From an uncultured Parvibacter sp. (GTDB taxonomy: Bacteria; Actinomycetota; Coriobacteriia; Coriobacteriales; Eggerthellaceae), in contig CANSTH010000011.1 in the NCBI GenBank assembly GCA_947649875.1, forward strand, positions 1 through 34,365: a stretch of 34,365 nucleotides of DNA. Reading direction: 5' to 3'. A program made the translations under genes and the position numbers. This document shows positions 1 to 7,904 of the stretch, one piece after another. Numbering within the stretch: the first letter of the stretch is position 1; each line of letters begins with the position of its first letter. The notes beneath the pieces were generated by a model, which worked only from the letters and a program-made list of their open reading frames with translations, ran no database searches and was not told the origin of the DNA.

Positions 1-246
1 TTCGGCCAATGCACCTACTGCGGCCACTGCCAGCCCTGCGTGGTGGGCATAAACATCGCCACGGTGAACAAGTTCGCCGACCTGGCAAAGGCGCAGCCGG
101 AAGTGCCCGAGAGCGTGCGCCAGCACTACCTGGCGCTGGACAAGAACGCCAGCGATTGCATCGGGTGCCAAAGTTGCGAACCCAACTGCCCCTTCGGGGT
201 GAAGATTGCCGAGCGTATGGAGGAAACAACCCAGCTGTTCGCCTAA
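1..246 (+). CDS. Aldo/keto reductase with C-terminal [4Fe-4S] ferredoxin-like domain (3' end only)
   Basis: The reading frame is open from the first base and ends with TAA at 244-246, so only the last 81 residues are present; the ORF track starts it internally at a GTG. Two cysteine groups are visible, CTYCGHCQPC near the left edge and CIGCQSCEPNCPFGV about 45 residues later. This pair is typical of the ferredoxin-like tail of the bacterial aldo/keto reductases that carry iron-sulfur clusters (a short-chain NAD(P)H-dependent TIM-barrel enzyme with an electron-transfer tail). The catalytic barrel lies outside the window, so the substrate is unknown and a different iron-sulfur oxidoreductase cannot be excluded. 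A strong hairpin follows 33 bases after the stop. Confidence 0.7.
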   Translation, partial: FGQCTYCGHCQPCVVGINIATVNKFADLAKAQPEVPESVRQHYLALDKNASDCIGCQSCEPNCPFGVKIAERMEETTQLFA

Positions 247-278
247 AACGCACAGCGAATGCCCCCGATGCGCTAAAC

Positions 279-317
279 CGTGATGCCCTGCAACCGTCTT
301 GGCTGCAGGGCATCACG
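279..317. terminator. Perfect 14-bp hairpin between convergent genes
   Basis: The arms CGTGATGCCCTGCA and TGCAGGGCATCACG pair perfectly around an 11-base loop. The hairpin sits between the end of the aldo/keto reductase gene (+) and the end of the EamA gene (-), where a shared terminator is expected. There is no clear T-run on either side, so it may act bidirectionally with limited efficiency. Confidence 0.65.
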
Positions 318-346
318 GGTATTGGCTACAAAGCAAATTGCAGTTC

Positions 347-1387
347 TTAGGATCGAAAACGAACCGGAGTTGGGGGCTTCAGGACAGAGGCAACAGGGGC
401 TGCAGATGGGACAGAAAAGCTCGGCGCACCATGAGGCTCCGCAGGGGCGGCCACCGGGGCTTGAGATTCCACGGCAAGTGCTGGCGCCGTGGATAGCTCC
501 GAATTGTCCTCGCGGCCGTCAACGCAGGTAGCGGCCACGATGGTAGCCACGATGATCGCTGCCCCCATAAGGCCAGCACCCGAGAGCGTCTCCCCTAAAA
601 GCAGGAAGGCGAACAGAGCCGTGAGCACCGGCTCGCCTGTTAGCAGAAGCGAAACCGTGGTGGAAGACAGCCGGCCCAAGGCCAACGTCTGCAGCAGAAA
701 TGTGAGACAAGTAGACAACAGCGCCAAAAATGCGATGACGCCCCAAGCCACCGGCTGCACCGCCGCCACGTCGAGCGCCGGCTCGAAAGCCAACGCGCAT
801 CCAAGGCAGAGGGCGAACGAGACGAATATCTGGGTTCCCGCCACCGTTATGGCATCCAGCTGGGCCAATGCCTGTTTGCCGAACACAAGCGCCGCCGCCA
901 ACCCAATGGAGGCCACCAAGGCAAAAGCCTCCCCCAAGCCGAAGGTGAGACTTCCCCCTTGGCTGCACAGAAGGCATAGCCCCACAATTACGGCCACCTG
1001 AAACGGAATGAGCGCCCTTGGGTAGCGGGTGCGGTAAGCCAGCAACGATAAAATGGGCGTGAACATTATCGGCAGCGCCAGCAGAAAGCCAACGTTTGTG
1101 GCAGTGGTAAGGTCTAACGCCACGTTGCAGAACAGGTACGAAACCGCCATTCCCAGTGCCGCCGGCAGCCATGCCCGCACTTTCGCAGTGTGCAGCTGCC
1201 CCACCATGCGGCGACCGAAGAACACGGCGAACACGAGCGCAGCTAGGCCAAAACGCACGGCCAGGCACCACATGGGCGTAATGGACTCGTAGGCGAACTT
1301 GGTCACCGCACTGCCGAAGCCGAAGATAACCACCTCTAGTATCACGAAGGCAACATAGGGCCAACGCGCATTTTTCCAGTGTTCCAT
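347..1387 (-). CDS. EamA/DMT-family membrane transporter
   Basis: The protein is about 346 residues of mostly hydrophobic sequence in roughly ten membrane segments, in two internally similar halves, as in drug/metabolite transporters of the EamA (RhaT/YdcZ-like) type. Motifs such as ITPMWCLAVRFGLAALVF near the first helix pair and LLLTGEPVLTALFAFLLLGE near the end match the two EamA repeats. These carriers usually export small metabolites; the substrate is unknown. The ORF track begins 18 codons upstream, but the ATG at 1387 is preceded by AGGAAGGGG at good spacing and is chosen as start. The C-terminal ~55 residues are a Pro/Ala-rich cytoplasmic tail. It is divergent from the LysR gene at 1592, which is its likely regulator. 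Confidence 0.85.
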   Translation of the reverse strand: MEHWKNARWPYVAFVILEVVIFGFGSAVTKFAYESITPMWCLAVRFGLAALVFAVFFGRRMVGQLHTAKVRAWLPAALGMAVSYLFCNVALDLTTATNVGFLLALPIMFTPILSLLAYRTRYPRALIPFQVAVIVGLCLLCSQGGSLTFGLGEAFALVASIGLAAALVFGKQALAQLDAITVAGTQIFVSFALCLGCALAFEPALDVAAVQPVAWGVIAFLALLSTCLTFLLQTLALGRLSSTTVSLLLTGEPVLTALFAFLLLGETLSGAGLMGAAIIVATIVAATCVDGREDNSELSTAPALAVESQAPVAAPAEPHGAPSFSVPSAAPVASVLKPPTPVRFRS

Positions 1388-1479
1388 CACTTCCCCTTCC
1401 TGCTTGCTAATGGCGCGAGAGCGCACGTTCTCAAACCCCATGCCGGGGCTTTTTTGTTTCTGGATGAGGAACGGCTGCT

Positions 1480-1508
1480 ATAGTAAGCTTCCCATTGTGA
1501 AAAGTAAA
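1480..1508 (-). promoter_or_regulatory. Candidate promoter for the EamA gene
   Basis: On the minus strand TTTACT (1508-1503) and TACTAT (1485-1480) are separated by 17 bases, a plausible sigma-70 type -35/-10 pair. It would give a leader of about 85 bases ahead of the ATG at 1387. Confidence 0.4.
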
Positions 1509-1513
1509 ACGAG

Positions 1514-1548
1514 ACTTCTTGTAAAACATTTAAAGAAGTTCTTATACT
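1514..1548 (+). promoter_or_regulatory. LysR-type operator overlapping the lysR promoter
   Basis: The dyad ACTTCTT-N12-AAGAAGT (1514-1539) lies in the divergent space and fits the interrupted-dyad pattern of LysR-family binding sites. A candidate promoter for the LysR gene, TTGTAA (1519-1524) and TATACT (1543-1548) with 18 bases between, overlaps it. This suggests autoregulation plus control of the divergent exporter. Confidence 0.5.
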
Positions 1549-1591
1549 TAGGGGACCATCACAGGCCGCGCCGTTAGAACTAGGAGAATCG

Positions 1592-2482
1592 ATGGCCAAC
1601 CAAAAATACGATGCCTTCCTTGCAGTGGCACGCCTGGGCAGCTTCAAGGCAGCCGCACAAGAACTGGGCTACACCCAAGCGGGCGTCAGCTACCTGATAA
1701 ACGCCCTCGAAAAGGAGTTCGGGGTTCCGCTGTTCGTGCGCGATTACGGCGGCGCTCACCTCACCGCCGACGGTCAGGAAGTGCTGGGGCTGGTGCAGCA
1801 GATAAGCGCCGATGAGAACGCCCTGGCCACCCGCCTTCACGAGTTGGCCCACCGGGAATGGGGGCTGGTACGGGTAGGGGCGTTCACCAGCGTGGCCATC
1901 GAGTGGTTCCCGCAAATTGCCAAGGTATTTCTTGCCCAGTACCCGAAAATCGACCTCAAGCTACTGTGCATCGATGACGAGGAGGAGCTGCGCAGTGCCA
2001 CCTGGGAAGGGCGCGCCGATTGCTTCTTCTCCATTGCCCCCCAGCTGCCCAACATGACCGCAGTGCCCCTGCACACCGACCCACTGCTGGTAGTACTGCC
2101 ACCGGATCATCCTCTGGCTGGGGCAGAAGTGTTCCCCACCGATGCGCTGGCCAGCGAGCCCTATATCCAGCTGCAGGGAAACGCCCGCCCTTCTGAAATG
2201 GAAGTGCTCTTCGAGGCAAACGGCATAACCCCCAACGTGCGCTTCACCGTAGACAGCGACTACGCGGTGATGTCAATGGTAAGTGCCGGCCTGGGGTTCT
2301 CGGTACTGCCCAGCCTCATCCTGAGCCACCCTCTGTTTCCCCTTGCCGTGCTGCCGGCCGAGAAAGAGTGCTTCCGCCACATATCGCTGGCCGTGCGCTC
2401 ATGGGAAACCGCTTCAACTGCCACCCGAGCATTCGTCGAGACTACGCAGGCCTGGGTGGCAGAGCGCTACGCGAACCAATAG
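1592..2482 (+). CDS. LysR-family transcriptional regulator
   Basis: A 296-residue protein of standard LysR length. The N-terminal winged helix-turn-helix covers about residues 1-60 (YDAFLAVARLGSFKAAAQELGYTQAGVSYLI), followed by a periplasmic-binding-like effector domain from about residue 90 to the end. The start ATG is preceded by AGGAG at proper spacing. LysR proteins usually bind a dyad next to the divergent target gene and respond to a small molecule; here the divergent target is the EamA exporter and a dyad lies in the gap. The effector is unknown. Confidence 0.93.
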   Translation: MANQKYDAFLAVARLGSFKAAAQELGYTQAGVSYLINALEKEFGVPLFVRDYGGAHLTADGQEVLGLVQQISADENALATRLHELAHREWGLVRVGAFTSVAIEWFPQIAKVFLAQYPKIDLKLLCIDDEEELRSATWEGRADCFFSIAPQLPNMTAVPLHTDPLLVVLPPDHPLAGAEVFPTDALASEPYIQLQGNARPSEMEVLFEANGITPNVRFTVDSDYAVMSMVSAGLGFSVLPSLILSHPLFPLAVLPAEKECFRHISLAVRSWETASTATRAFVETTQAWVAERYANQ

Positions 2483-2546
2483 GCTACCCCCAAGATGGAC
2501 GTCTGCATGGCGTTTTTCTTTGCCGAACACTAGGGAGGACAGCAAG

Positions 2547-2963
2547 CTACTCCTCCCCCACCTCGGCTTTCCAATCGAAATCGGGCGGCGGCCCAAGCGG
2601 GGCATCAGCTTCATCGTCAGCCCCTTCCCTGTCGAATGCCATCCGGCCGTCCCACTGGAACTTCTCCATCAAAACGCGGCCTTCTTCATCGAAGGCCACC
2701 CCCTCTGCCGCCAGCATCTTTCGTTGCTCGTCAGGACCGCCGAACGCGAATCCGGTGGCCATGCTTCCGTCTTTGAACACCACTCGGTGACAGGGAGTGC
2801 ATCCAGGCCCACTGCCCGGATTGGGGTTGCCGTGCAGCGCATAGCCCACATAGCGGGCGGAACGCGGTGCCCCGACAAGACGCCCTACCTGGCCGTAGGT
2901 GGCCACTTTCCCTTGAGGGATCTGCCGCACCACCGAAAACACCCGCTCTGAAAAATCGCCCAT
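2547..2963 (-). CDS. MGMT-family methylated-DNA--protein cysteine methyltransferase (short form)
   Basis: This 138-residue protein consists of the DNA-binding and active-site domain of O6-alkylguanine DNA alkyltransferases without the usual N-terminal domain. The winged-helix part (IPQGKVATYGQVGRLVG), the arginine-finger region (SARYVGYAL) and the PCHRVV active site are all present. Because the cysteine is kept, it can in principle accept alkyl groups, unlike alkyltransferase-like (ATL) proteins, where it is replaced. The C-terminal ~35 residues are acidic and Pro-rich and look dispensable. The ATG at 2963 has AAAGGTG just upstream. It is convergent with the LysR gene. Confidence in the family is high; a repair rather than sensor role is inferred from the cysteine. 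Confidence 0.88.
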   Translation of the reverse strand: MGDFSERVFSVVRQIPQGKVATYGQVGRLVGAPRSARYVGYALHGNPNPGSGPGCTPCHRVVFKDGSMATGFAFGGPDEQRKMLAAEGVAFDEEGRVLMEKFQWDGRMAFDREGADDEADAPLGPPPDFDWKAEVGEE

Positions 2964-3022
2964 CCTGCACCTTTCGCCACGCAGCTTGCAACTTGAACCA
3001 TTATAGAAGAGGCACGCCGATG

Positions 3023-3060
3023 CCCAGGGCCCAGAATAAACGCCTATTCTGGGCCCTGGG
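3023..3060. repeat. Perfect 16-bp-arm palindrome, copy 1
   Basis: The arms are perfectly complementary around a 6-base loop (AACGCC). The inner part CCAGAATA...TATTCTGG recurs at 3152-3178 with a nearly identical loop. It lies 60 bases upstream of the MGMT start and about 290 bases upstream of the MFS gene, so it could be an operator or structured RNA rather than a terminator; no gene end points at it. Confidence 0.6.
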
Positions 3061-3088
3061 CTTACAGAAGTGCAAGCTGCACTCGCTT

Positions 3089-3107
3089 ATTATATGATCC
3101 ATATAAT
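3089..3107. promoter_or_regulatory. AT-rich perfect palindrome, candidate operator
   Basis: ATTATATGATCCATATAAT is a perfect 8-bp dyad with a 3-base centre in otherwise GC-rich DNA, and carries TATAAT-like boxes on both strands. A shorter dyad, AGTGCA-AGC-TGCACT, lies just before it at 3069-3083. Position between two oppositely oriented genes suggests a regulator site controlling the MFS gene, the MGMT gene or both. Confidence 0.45.
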
Positions 3108-3151
3108 CTTTGACGATACAAGCGGCTTTTTTGGACCTCTAAGCCATTTTT

Positions 3152-3178
3152 GGCCAGAATAAGCGCCTATTCTGGGCC
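3152..3178. repeat. Palindrome, copy 2 of the CCAGAATA dyad
   Basis: CCAGAATA and TATTCTGG pair around the loop AGCGCC, and flanking GG/CC extends the stem past one bulged G. This is the same element as 3031-3052, about 121 bases further on, placing both copies on one side of the MFS gene. Paired copies are common for operators that bind a dimer at two sites. Confidence 0.55.
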
Positions 3179-3349
3179 GAGGCGCTCGCGAAAGTGTACT
3201 CCACCATTCCCAAGCCACTCTTCAGCGCCCACACAGGGCCGCTTCCTTTTCGGTTTCGTACCGCCAGAGCAACGACTGCCGCCGCGTGCCTGTCACTTTG
3301 CCAAGAGTGGCCTAGATTTGAGGAAACAATACTCGCAAAGGAACATACC

Positions 3350-4858
3350 ATGGCCAGCAGCAACTTGACTACACCCGCCCCGGCCGTCAACTCCGCCGGC
3401 GTGCCCGTTACCACTCCCAATCAGGGGGCTCTGGACGCCGTGGCTAAAGGCAGTATCCCGACGGGGCGGGCCATGTGGGTGATGATGGCGCTCATGCTGG
3501 GCAGCAACTTGCTGGCTTCCTTCAACCAGTCGCTCATGAATGTCGCCCTCGACGACGTGGCCACCGAGTTTCACGTAAGTCTTTCAGTAGCCAACTGGAT
3601 GGTGCTGGGGTTCACCATCGTGGCCGCTACCACCATCACCATGGCGGCATCGCTGCTCAAACGCTACGGCATCCGTCGAGTGATGGCCTTCGGCTATCTT
3701 GCCTCGCTAGCAGGCTCGCTGCTGGGATTCTTCGCCTGGAACTTCTTCCCCATGCTGGTGGCCCGCCTCGTCCAGGCGCTCACTGCGGGGCTGTTCTTCC
3801 CCGTGGTCACCAGCGTCATCCTCACCATGGCGCCCACGGGCAAGAAGGGCATTATGCTAGCCATCAACAGCGGCGTGATTGGGGCAGGACTTGCATTTGC
3901 GCCCCTGGTGGCCGGCCTGCTTATCACCTACACCGGGCTGCGCACGCTGTTTTTGGTTCCCGCCGTGATGTCGTTGGCGCTGCTGGTGCTAGGGTATTTC
4001 TTCCTGCACAACATCTATCAACGCCAAAACCGTCCCATTGATGCGCTCAGCGTGGTTTTGAGCTTTGCGGGCCTGGGGCTTTTCATCTACGGCTTGAACG
4101 AAGTCACCCGCATGCTTGTGCCGTCGCTGGCATTCATGGCTGCCGGAGCCGTCGTGATAGGGCTATTCGCCCGGCGGCAATTCCGCATAGAAAACCCGTT
4201 GCTCAACCTAAGCCCCCTCAAACACCGCAACTTCGTGGTGGGAGAAACACTGATGATGCTGGGCTACATGGGATCCATCTACATGAGCCTGCTGGTGCCT
4301 CTTTATCTGGAAGGCACCGCCGGCTACAGCGCGTTCATCGCTGGCTGCCTGCTGGCAGCCCCCATCCTGTGCTATGCGGGCGCTTGCTTCGTAGGAGGTC
4401 GCATCGAGGACAAACACGGCATCTGGCCGCTGGTACCTGCCGGATTCCTGCTCATCCTGGTGGCCTTCATCGGCATGAAAGCGTTCTCTTCCATAGGAAT
4501 AGCCCTTGCCGTAGTGGCCTGTGCGGCGGCTGCCTACATTGGTGTAGGGCTGGTGTTCCCCACCCTTAAGGCATCAGACCTGGGGGTGCTGCCACCAGCC
4601 ATCTATTCCTTCGGGTCCTCTATCCACTCAACCCTGGTGCAGATTGCCGGCTCGGTGGGATCGGCCCTGTTCGTGGGCATCATGTCCGCCGATGCCGACC
4701 GCCTCATGGCCACCGGCGTCACCAAGGCCAGCGCCTATGCATCAGGGTTTTCCCACACCGTAATCATCAGTATCGTCATCTTGGTTGTAGCCCTTGCGGG
4801 TTCTATAGTGTTCGCGCGAATGATGGCGAAGCACAATCAACGTCCCAACAAAGCATAG
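3350..4858 (+). CDS. MFS exporter, DHA2 (EmrB/QacA-like) family
   Basis: The ORF track begins at 3194, but the ATG at 3350 follows AAAGGA at suitable spacing and begins a normal MFS N-terminus, giving about 502 residues. Around 14 hydrophobic segments are visible. Family motifs include SFNQSLMNVALDDVATEF in the first helix, ANWMVLGFTIVAATTITMAA and the loop LKRYGIRRVM after helix 2, typical of proton-driven drug/metabolite exporters with 14 helices. Substrate is unknown. The gene stands alone, with a 386-base upstream region rich in palindromes and a composite repeat that starts at its stop codon. No regulator gene is adjacent on the same strand. Confidence 0.88.
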   Translation: MASSNLTTPAPAVNSAGVPVTTPNQGALDAVAKGSIPTGRAMWVMMALMLGSNLLASFNQSLMNVALDDVATEFHVSLSVANWMVLGFTIVAATTITMAASLLKRYGIRRVMAFGYLASLAGSLLGFFAWNFFPMLVARLVQALTAGLFFPVVTSVILTMAPTGKKGIMLAINSGVIGAGLAFAPLVAGLLITYTGLRTLFLVPAVMSLALLVLGYFFLHNIYQRQNRPIDALSVVLSFAGLGLFIYGLNEVTRMLVPSLAFMAAGAVVIGLFARRQFRIENPLLNLSPLKHRNFVVGETLMMLGYMGSIYMSLLVPLYLEGTAGYSAFIAGCLLAAPILCYAGACFVGGRIEDKHGIWPLVPAGFLLILVAFIGMKAFSSIGIALAVVACAAAAYIGVGLVFPTLKASDLGVLPPAIYSFGSSIHSTLVQIAGSVGSALFVGIMSADADRLMATGVTKASAYASGFSHTVIISIVILVVALAGSIVFARMMAKHNQRPNKA

Positions 4859-5225
4859 GTTTCTGGTTCGGTAGTCTTCCGGAGGTGGGCCGGTTCGACA
4901 GGCCTGCGCTCGACGCTCCGCTAGTCGTAGCCGAACTCGGGCTCCGCCCGAGTGGATCTCCTCCGCGCTCCGCTTGGCCGGACCTCGCTCCGACCTGCCG
5001 AACCGGCCCATCCAGGATGTTGATCTAGCAGATTGACCGGGATAACGCTTTGCGGGGAAAGGGCGGGGGCGGTCAAACCGAGCGAGTTCCGCACGACGCG
5101 AAAGCGCCAGTGGCGCTTTCGCCAAAGCAGGACTGTCTGAGCGAATTTGATTGCCCCCGTCCTTTCCCCTGCTCCAATAAACCTATAGGTTTCCGGCGAC
5201 ATCCTCCCAAAACGGGCCGGTTCTT
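4855..5225. repeat. Composite intergenic repeat with nested inverted repeats
   Basis: This 371-base non-coding stretch is bracketed by an imperfect ~40-bp direct repeat that starts ATAGGTTTC and ends GGGCCGGTTC (about 4855-4896 and 5179-5218). Inside, TGGGCCGGTTCG (4886-4897) pairs with CGAACCGGCCCA (4999-5010), enclosing the hairpin ACTCGGGC-TCC-GCCCGAGT (4935-4953). A second module has 24-base arms at 5054-5077 and 5146-5169 whose three mismatches are all G-U pairable, around a perfect 12-bp hairpin at 5098-5122. Short ORFs crossing it on both strands look like by-products. It may be a REP/MITE-like dispersed element or a structured RNA; it may also terminate the MFS transcript. Confidence 0.65.
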
Positions 5226-5309
5226 ATCATGTAAGATTTTGTTCACTAAAAGTGGCGAAAAAACTTATATATCCCCAGTTCAGAGCCATATGAAGAGAAA
5301 CTTGTTTCC

Positions 5310-5339
5310 TTGAATTGGCCCCTGTTCTCCCCCTACACT
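5310..5339 (+). promoter_or_regulatory. Candidate promoter of the molybdoenzyme operon
   Basis: TTGAAT (5310-5315) and TACACT (5334-5339) are separated by 18 bases, 45 bases upstream of the ATG at 5385. No FNR-type or other recognised regulator box was found around it. Confidence 0.45.
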
Positions 5340-5384
5340 TTAGTCACGGAAAAAGGCATTTTCCAAGAAGGAGAAGGAGGAGAA

Positions 5385-7889
5385 ATGACCGATTCTTCGC
5401 AACCGCTTAACCGCATTTCCCGCCGAAGCTTTTTGAAGGCTTCGGGGGCCGCGGCGGGCATACTGGGAATAGCAGGGGCTTCCTCGGTGCTGTCGCTGGC
5501 CGTTGAGCAAGGCAACGCCAACGCCCAACCTTCCGAGTACATTGCCCGCACCTACCACCAGGTGCACTGCGGCGGCATGTGCTCGCTGGCCTGCACGGTA
5601 CGCGACGGGCGCCTGGTGAAGGTGCAACCTAATGGGGTGGGCAACCCCGACTTCCAGACCATTTGCCTGAAGGGCATCTCGGAAGTGTCCCATATCTACG
5701 GCACCGGCCGGGTGCAAGCGCCGATGAAGCGCACCGGGGCCCGCGGCGCCGGCGAGTTCGAGCGCATCAGCTGGGATCAGGCGCTGGACGAGATCGCTGC
5801 TGCCATCAAAGAGGCCCAGGCGGCCCACGGCAACGATGCAGTGCTGGTAATGACCACCGATGAGGCGGACTTCGGCTTCCTGGCCCCCATGCTGGGAGCC
5901 CAAACCGGCGGCATGTCCGGCATCGACGTGGGAATTGGAAACGGCCTCGACCCGGCCACGGGAATGGGCGCTGGCTACGCCATGAGCGCCCCCGAGGCCC
6001 GCGACTGGCAGCGCTCCAAGCTGGTGCTCACCGTGGGCTCCAATTACTGCGAATCCAGCTTGCCCAACGTTTTCACTTTCCTGGATGCCAAAGAGGCGGG
6101 CGCTCATATGGTTACCGTAGACCCCCACTACTCCACGACCGCCTCGAAATCCGACGAGTGGATTCCCATTGAGCCGGGCACAGACGCGGCGCTGTTCTTG
6201 GGGATGACCTCTTATATCTTGGCCAATGGGCTGGCCGACGAAGAGTTCATGAAACTGCACACTAGCCTGCCCTTCCTGGTAGACCAGGCCAGCGGCCAGC
6301 TGGCCCGTCACCACGGTACCACAGCCATCGCCACGGCGGCCAACTTCGCCACCGACTCTGTCGCTGCCGCCGGAGAGCTGGGCGAGATATCGGTGGGCGG
6401 CAGCCCCAACGAGGGAGCCTCCGATGGAGCCACCCCGGCGGTCCCGGAAACCGGCGAGGAGAATCCCTTCTACGTTATCGATGCCGCCACTGGCGTTCCC
6501 ATGCCCTACAACAGCTGCGACAATCCCCAGCTGGAAGGCACCATCACCATCGGGAACAGCAGCTATGCGACCGCCTACAGCCTGCTGCTGGACACCCAGG
6601 CACCCTTCACCACCCAATGGGCAGCAGAAATCACCGGCATCCCGCAGGAGCGCATCGAGGCGCTGGCGAAAGAGTACGCCGAGGGCCCCTCGGCTCTGGC
6701 GCTGGGCTGGGGTGGCAACGACAAGATGACCAATGCCGACATCGCCGGCCACGCCGCCGCTATCCTCACTGCCGTCACCGGCAACATCGGCAAGCCCGGC
6801 GCCGGCGTGGGGGTTTACGTGGGTCCCTCTTACAACGGCTACAGCGCACCGCTGGGCAGCTGGGCCCTCCCGGAGGACTGGGCCGTGGCCTCCTCCACCT
6901 TGAGCCTCTACGACATGCCCTTCAAGCAGAACAACGTCCATGGCGCCATCTTCTGCGGCGACTTCGTGGCCCAGCATGTAGCGGCCATGGACAACCTCAC
7001 CCAGTGGGTGGATACCCTGGACTTCGTGGTGAGCATCGACCCCTACTTCACCGAGGGCGCAAAATGGGCCGACTACGTGCTGCCCGCCACCTCTCGCTTC
7101 GAGTACGACGAGCCCTTCGGCAATGTGAAGAGCGGCTACAGCCAGATAGTCATCCAGGAGAAGGTGATCGACCCGCTGTTCGAGGCGAAAACGGACCTGT
7201 GGATCACCCGCGAGATAGCCAAGCGACTCGGCCTGGAAGCGGGGCTGCCCGCCACCGCCGTGGAGCGCTGCAACGCCATCTTGGCCAGCTCGGCCGAAGA
7301 GTGGGTGTCCAGCCTTACCGTGGAGCAGATTTCCGAAAACGGCGCCGTGTGGCCGGTGCCCGACCGCGATACCATCCGTGAGGTAGTGCCCGATCTGGTA
7401 TTCCCCACCACTTCCGGCCGCATGGACGTGTACTACGACAACCTGGTGGAGTACGGCCAGGAACTGCCCCAATGGGAGGCCTGCACCGAAATCGCCGACG
7501 AGGCGCTGCGGGCCCAGTTCCCCCTGCAGCTGTCCAACGTGCGCACCCGCTTCCGCATCCACAACCAGTTCTACGACGCCGACTGGCTGCAGCTGCTGTA
7601 CGAGCCGCTGATCATGATCAACCCCGAGGACGCCAGCGCCCGCAACCTTTCCACCGGCGATGTGGTGAAGGTGTACAACAACCGCGGCAGCTTCCAGGTG
7701 AAGGTGGCGGCCAACAACGCCATCCGCCCCGGCTCGGCCCGCATCTACGAAGCCGCCACCGCCCTGCACAACGTAGAGGGCAACCTGCAGAGCACCACCA
7801 ACGACACCCTCATCCAGCGCGGCAGCGCGCTGATGTGCGGCCCGGTCATTCCGTTTTCGGACACCCTGGTGGAAATCGAGAAAGCTTAA
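5385..7889 (+). CDS. Tat-exported molybdopterin oxidoreductase, DMSO reductase family catalytic subunit
   Basis: About 834 residues. The start is the ATG at 5385, after a GAAGGAGGAG ribosome site; the longer track ORF has no such signal. A Tat signal peptide (SRRSFLK at residues 12-18, then a hydrophobic stretch to about residue 47) predicts folded export. The [4Fe-4S] site is C62-x3-C66-x3-C70-x23-C94. Family landmarks follow: FERISWDQALDEIA, EWIPIEPGTDAAL, and a C-terminal MGD-binding domain (DVVKVYNNRGSFQVKV). The serine motif DYSSAQ that supplies the Mo ligand in DmsA is absent; the matching region reads GIDVGIGNG (D181), so the ligand is unclear. It heads an operon with a ferredoxin and an NrfD anchor. 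The substrate (sulfoxide, N-oxide, catechol or other) cannot be deduced, and no TorD-like chaperone gene is nearby. Confidence 0.9.
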   Translation: MTDSSQPLNRISRRSFLKASGAAAGILGIAGASSVLSLAVEQGNANAQPSEYIARTYHQVHCGGMCSLACTVRDGRLVKVQPNGVGNPDFQTICLKGISEVSHIYGTGRVQAPMKRTGARGAGEFERISWDQALDEIAAAIKEAQAAHGNDAVLVMTTDEADFGFLAPMLGAQTGGMSGIDVGIGNGLDPATGMGAGYAMSAPEARDWQRSKLVLTVGSNYCESSLPNVFTFLDAKEAGAHMVTVDPHYSTTASKSDEWIPIEPGTDAALFLGMTSYILANGLADEEFMKLHTSLPFLVDQASGQLARHHGTTAIATAANFATDSVAAAGELGEISVGGSPNEGASDGATPAVPETGEENPFYVIDAATGVPMPYNSCDNPQLEGTITIGNSSYATAYSLLLDTQAPFTTQWAAEITGIPQERIEALAKEYAEGPSALALGWGGNDKMTNADIAGHAAAILTAVTGNIGKPGAGVGVYVGPSYNGYSAPLGSWALPEDWAVASSTLSLYDMPFKQNNVHGAIFCGDFVAQHVAAMDNLTQWVDTLDFVVSIDPYFTEGAKWADYVLPATSRFEYDEPFGNVKSGYSQIVIQEKVIDPLFEAKTDLWITREIAKRLGLEAGLPATAVERCNAILASSAEEWVSSLTVEQISENGAVWPVPDRDTIREVVPDLVFPTTSGRMDVYYDNLVEYGQELPQWEACTEIADEALRAQFPLQLSNVRTRFRIHNQFYDADWLQLLYEPLIMINPEDASARNLSTGDVVKVYNNRGSFQVKVAANNAIRPGSARIYEAATALHNVEGNLQSTTNDTLIQRGSALMCGPVIPFSDTLVEIEKA

Positions 7890-7904
7890 AAGGAGGTTTG
7901 AGGA

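Noticed and set aside
5340-7769. 809-codon ORF on the minus strand opposite the molybdoenzyme gene
   Set aside because: It mirrors a high-GC gene with clear family motifs; its protein is His/Val/Gly-rich with no domain, as expected for an antisense shadow frame.
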